This document shows positions 61,750 to 64,000 of a DNA stretch of 64,000 bases, piece after piece (positions within the stretch are counted from its first letter, which is position 1; each line of letters starts with the position of its first letter). Made by a program: the position numbers and the translations under genes. Source of the stretch: an uncultured Ruminococcus sp. (GTDB taxonomy: Bacteria; Bacillota; Clostridia; Oscillospirales; Ruminococcaceae). Below the pieces are notes generated by a model. The model was given only the letters and a program-made list of their open reading frames with translations, was not told the DNA's origin and did not search any database. The stretch is taken from positions 31,312 to 95,311 of the forward strand of contig CAKSJP010000006.1 of NCBI GenBank assembly GCA_934463425.1, written 5' to 3'.

Positions 61750-62670
61750 ATGAAATATATGACACTGACTGATATCAATCAAGCAATGACCGCTTCTGAG
61801 GATGCCATGGCGCAGGCAGACCAGGCGTTTCTGGAGGAGCTGGAAAAGGTGGCGGATGCCATTCGCCAAACGGCGGTAGAGCGTCCGGTGATCCTGCTTG
61901 CCGGGCCTTCTGGTTCGGGAAAGACAACGACGGCATTTCTGCTGGAGCGCTTTCTGGACAACTGGGGCACGGAGACCCATACCATCTCCATGGACAATTT
62001 CTTTTCTACCATGACACCGCAGCAGCAGGAAATGGCTGCAAAGGGAAAACTGGATCTGGAATCTCCGGCACGGGTGGATATTCCCTATCTGAACCAACAG
62101 CTGCAAAGCGTCATTGCCTGCAAGCCCACCTGGATGCCCCGGTATCATTTCCCCACCACGACCCGGATCGACCAGGACTGGCAGCTGACCCGGAAACCCG
62201 GCGAACTGCTTTTGCTGGAGGGTATCCATGCACTGAATCCGGAAGTCATCACCATTCCGGAAGAGATGACCGTGCGGCTCTATGTCAGCGTCCGCACCCG
62301 TGTGACAAATGGAGAAACAGTGCTGCATCCATCCCGGCTGCGGCTGATGCGCCGGATGCTTCGGGATAAGCGTTTCCGCCAGCGCAGCGTGGCAGAGACA
62401 CTTTCTATGTTTGAGCATGTGCAGGCAGGGGAGCACAAATACATTGCGCCCTATAAAAAACGTGCCACTTTTTCCATTGACACATTCCTGCCCTATGAGC
62501 TAGGCATTTACAAGACACTGTTGGATGGGGAACTAGAGGCGGAAATGCAGCATCCCATGCTGTTGGAGCTGCGGCAGATGTGGGATGATGTTGTACCGCT
62601 GACTCTGGAACACTTACCGGCGGATTCACTGGTGCGGGAGTTTGCCGGAGACAGTGTATTTCAGTATTAA
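61750..62670 (+). CDS. Uridine kinase-like P-loop protein
   Basis: 306 residues. The Walker A LAGPSGSGKTTTAFLLE near residue 50 and the DxDxFF-like SMDNFFSTM are as in uridine kinase/phosphoribulokinase; LLLEGIHALNP and LYVSVRTRV follow. It is longer than Udk (about 210) with extra N- and C-terminal parts, like the uncharacterised nucleoside kinase-like proteins of Clostridia (there often next to a TGS domain, which I do not see). A nucleoside or related kinase is probable; substrate unknown. Confidence 0.8.
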   Translation: MKYMTLTDINQAMTASEDAMAQADQAFLEELEKVADAIRQTAVERPVILLAGPSGSGKTTTAFLLERFLDNWGTETHTISMDNFFSTMTPQQQEMAAKGKLDLESPARVDIPYLNQQLQSVIACKPTWMPRYHFPTTTRIDQDWQLTRKPGELLLLEGIHALNPEVITIPEEMTVRLYVSVRTRVTNGETVLHPSRLRLMRRMLRDKRFRQRSVAETLSMFEHVQAGEHKYIAPYKKRATFSIDTFLPYELGIYKTLLDGELEAEMQHPMLLELRQMWDDVVPLTLEHLPADSLVREFAGDSVFQY

Positions 62671-62691
62671 ATCACGTTTCCATAACAATGA

Positions 62692-62724
62692 AAGCCGGAA
62701 AAGCAATTGTTGCTTCTCCGGCTT
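62692..62724. terminator. Bidirectional terminator
   Basis: AAGCCGGAAAAGCAA (62692-62706) / TTGCTTCTCCGGCTT (62710-62724), one mismatch, 3-base loop; between converging genes, followed by TCTGTTATCTT on the + strand and TTCATTG on the other. Confidence 0.75.
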
Positions 62725-62727
62725 CTG

Positions 62728-63678
62728 TTATCTTAACTTTTGAACTTCTGAAAGTGCCAGTCCCACATTTCCGATGATAAACACCAGCATTGTCACTGCT
62801 GTAAAAGCGGCGGCGTAGTTCTTTCCGGCGCATTTGTTTTCCCGGAGGTATTGTTTCAGTTGTTCCCGATGATGCAGCAGCCAGAATGCGGCGAAAGCGA
62901 AAAAGAAAATATTGATGCCCCGATAGAGATAGTCCTGTGCAGTCGGAGAAAGATGCCCCGTCAACCGGCTCAGCAGTTCACCGAACACCAGATTATTGCA
63001 TAAATGCAGCAGGATCGACCACTTCAGGGAGAACTCTGCGGCGGTATATCCCAATACCAATCCGGTGAGAAAGGCGAAGGGCATCTGAAACAGGTTGGCA
63101 TGCATCACGCCAAACAATGCCGCAGAAATCACAATGGCGAACACGTTTCCGTACTTCTGGAACTGCTGCATGACCAGCCCGCGGTAGATGATCTCTTCTC
63201 CCACAGGCGCAAAAATGGCGGTGTACAGGAACATGGAAAGGGTAGTGCTCTGAGACGATGCAGCATCTAATTGTCCCATGGCAGTATATCCGAACAGCCG
63301 GAGCAGCAGTTCCAGACTGTTCCCGAACAGGGAGTAGATCAGCTGTGCGCCCATGAAAATGCAGATCAGAAGGGGGAACTGCTTCAGCGGAAGCGAGTGC
63401 GTTTTTCGCAGCATCATTTTGGGCGGAGTATCCCGGCGAAAGTACCAGCTGAGAAACAAAACGCCCACAGCGACTGCGGCAATACTGGAGATGCCGCTGG
63501 AATAAGCGTTTTTCTCTAGTTGCTGTAAAAGTGTCTGCCGTTCGCCGCTGTCGGAGACCATCAGCCAGACCAGACACTTTCGCGCCAGCGGTTCTGCGGC
63601 GAAAACGGCATACCGCAGCAGCGTGTACAGGATCAGTCCAAAGACGGCGTGGTTGATCGTTTTGCGGATTTCCTGCAT
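62728..63678 (-). CDS. CPBP family intramembrane (CAAX-like) protease
   Basis: 316 residues with about eight transmembrane helices and the Abi/CPBP motifs FAPVGEEIIYRGLVMQQF (EExxxR) and FGVMHANLFQMPFAFLTG (FxxxH), then the HLCNN third motif. These zinc- or glutamate-dependent membrane proteases process prenylated or other membrane proteins, and some act in bacteriocin immunity; no bacteriocin gene is near. ATG 63678 has GGAGG; frame upstream runs into the tRNA. Confidence 0.88.
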   Translation of the reverse strand: MQEIRKTINHAVFGLILYTLLRYAVFAAEPLARKCLVWLMVSDSGERQTLLQQLEKNAYSSGISSIAAVAVGVLFLSWYFRRDTPPKMMLRKTHSLPLKQFPLLICIFMGAQLIYSLFGNSLELLLRLFGYTAMGQLDAASSQSTTLSMFLYTAIFAPVGEEIIYRGLVMQQFQKYGNVFAIVISAALFGVMHANLFQMPFAFLTGLVLGYTAAEFSLKWSILLHLCNNLVFGELLSRLTGHLSPTAQDYLYRGINIFFFAFAAFWLLHHREQLKQYLRENKCAGKNYAAAFTAVTMLVFIIGNVGLALSEVQKLR

Positions 63679-63751
63679 AAAGACACCTCCGAAGGTATGG
63701 AAAAACAAAAAAGCTGACCATGTTTTCACATAGTCAGCCCACCAAAATCTT

Positions 63752-63838
63752 TGGTGCGGATAAGAGGACTTGAACCTCCACCCCCTTGCGAGGACTAGCA
63801 CCTGAAGCTAGCGCGTCTGCCAATTCCGCCATATCCGC
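63752..63838 (-). tRNA. tRNA-Leu (CAG), copy 1
   Basis: On the - strand the acceptor GCGGATA pairs with TATCCGC followed by A and an encoded CCA (63754-63752). The anticodon loop TTCAGGT gives anticodon CAG, reading CTG. A long variable arm (GTCCTCGCAAGGGGGTGGA region) marks a class II tRNA, and GGTTCAAGTCC is the T-loop. 87 bases. Confidence 0.96.
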
Positions 63839-63924
63839 AGCAGTTGTTTCCAGAAATAACCCGACGGAAACACCCAAATCACAGGAAAGACCGGGGATGC
63901 AATTCAATTAAAAGAGAAAGCAGT

Positions 63925-64000
63925 TGGTGCGGATAAGAGGACTTGAACCTCCACCCCCTTGCGAGGACTAGCACCTGAAGCTAGCGCGTCTGCCAATTCC
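63925..64000 (-). tRNA. tRNA-Leu (CAG), copy 2, cut by the window end
   Basis: Identical to the first copy over all 76 visible bases, including the CCA (63927-63925) and the CAG anticodon; the 5' eleven bases lie beyond the window. Separated from copy 1 by 86 bases of different sequence. Confidence 0.94.

Noticed and set aside
1..64000. CRISPR array, prophage or integrase, rRNA
   Set aside because: No regularly spaced repeats, no integrase/terminase/capsid motifs and no rRNA sequence were seen; the only tandem repeat is the 20-base pair inside the MITE-like element.

Overview
The window comes from a low-to-mid-GC, spore-gene-carrying, plant-fibre-degrading Firmicute, most probably a cellulosomal Ruminococcus of the R. 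champanellensis / R. flavefaciens type. That identification is inference from gene content, not a database match. The support is three proteins ending in type-I-like dockerins behind Thr-rich linkers (a GH9 cellulase, a leucine-rich-repeat protein and a protein with two cohesin-like modules), xylose isomerase and xylulokinase, a full glycogen operon, and endospore genes (spoIIIAA-AH, spoIIE, an uninterrupted sigK). The core genes are visibly richer in GC than several AT-rich accessory genes.

Layout. 1-1585: the end of a probable PASTA kinase, rsgA and thiN. 1615-4103: an AT-richer accessory islet (two GNAT acetyltransferases, a Fic protein, two small unknown proteins, a MITE-like element with perfect 18-bp inverted ends). 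4225-9077: the eight-gene spoIIIA operon, nearly all start/stop-overlapped. 9321-20638: one long housekeeping string on the + strand, nusB - TsaD-like - xseA - xseB - ispA - dxs - tlyA - nadK - argR - recN - recQ. 20833-27247: a MATE/SpoVB-like flippase, a convergent operon of two tRNA-editing deacylases, an unknown protein and a His-tailed DMT transporter, then xylA and an unknown membrane protein. 27890-36386: putP, the LRR-dockerin protein, sigK, a C_GCAxxG_C_C protein, and the divergent ppk/ppx pair. 36493-46925: GH9-CBM3-dockerin cellulase, a YerC/TrpR-like regulator, amt fused to a PII domain, an Mrp/NBP35 ATPase, NAD(P)H-hydrate epimerase, xylB, a TSCPD protein, cytidine deaminase and a lipoprotein. 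46991-53024: glgB-glgC-glgD-glgA, all on the - strand. 53197-57936: spoIIE and, divergent from it, the cohesin-like/dockerin protein. 58091-64000: a modD-mtnN-lysR operon, an AT-rich exported unknown, a uridine-kinase-like P-loop protein, a CPBP protease and two identical tRNA-Leu(CAG) genes, the second cut by the window end.

How it fits together. The cell appears to bind and cut cellulose outside the cell with dockerin-bearing enzymes, use xylose through XylA/XylB, store carbon as glycogen and phosphate as polyphosphate, take up ammonium and proline, and sporulate. Places most worth a second look are the putative non-canonical scaffoldin (55894-57936), the compositionally mosaic LRR-dockerin gene with a 15-T tract inside its promoter spacer, a terminator/antiterminator-like leader in front of amt-PII, a spoIIE promoter with the 21-bp spacing typical of Spo0A-activated promoters, and a 15-bp palindrome repeated near the cellulase and (one mismatch) upstream of putP. 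All similarity statements are from reading protein motifs; no search was run.
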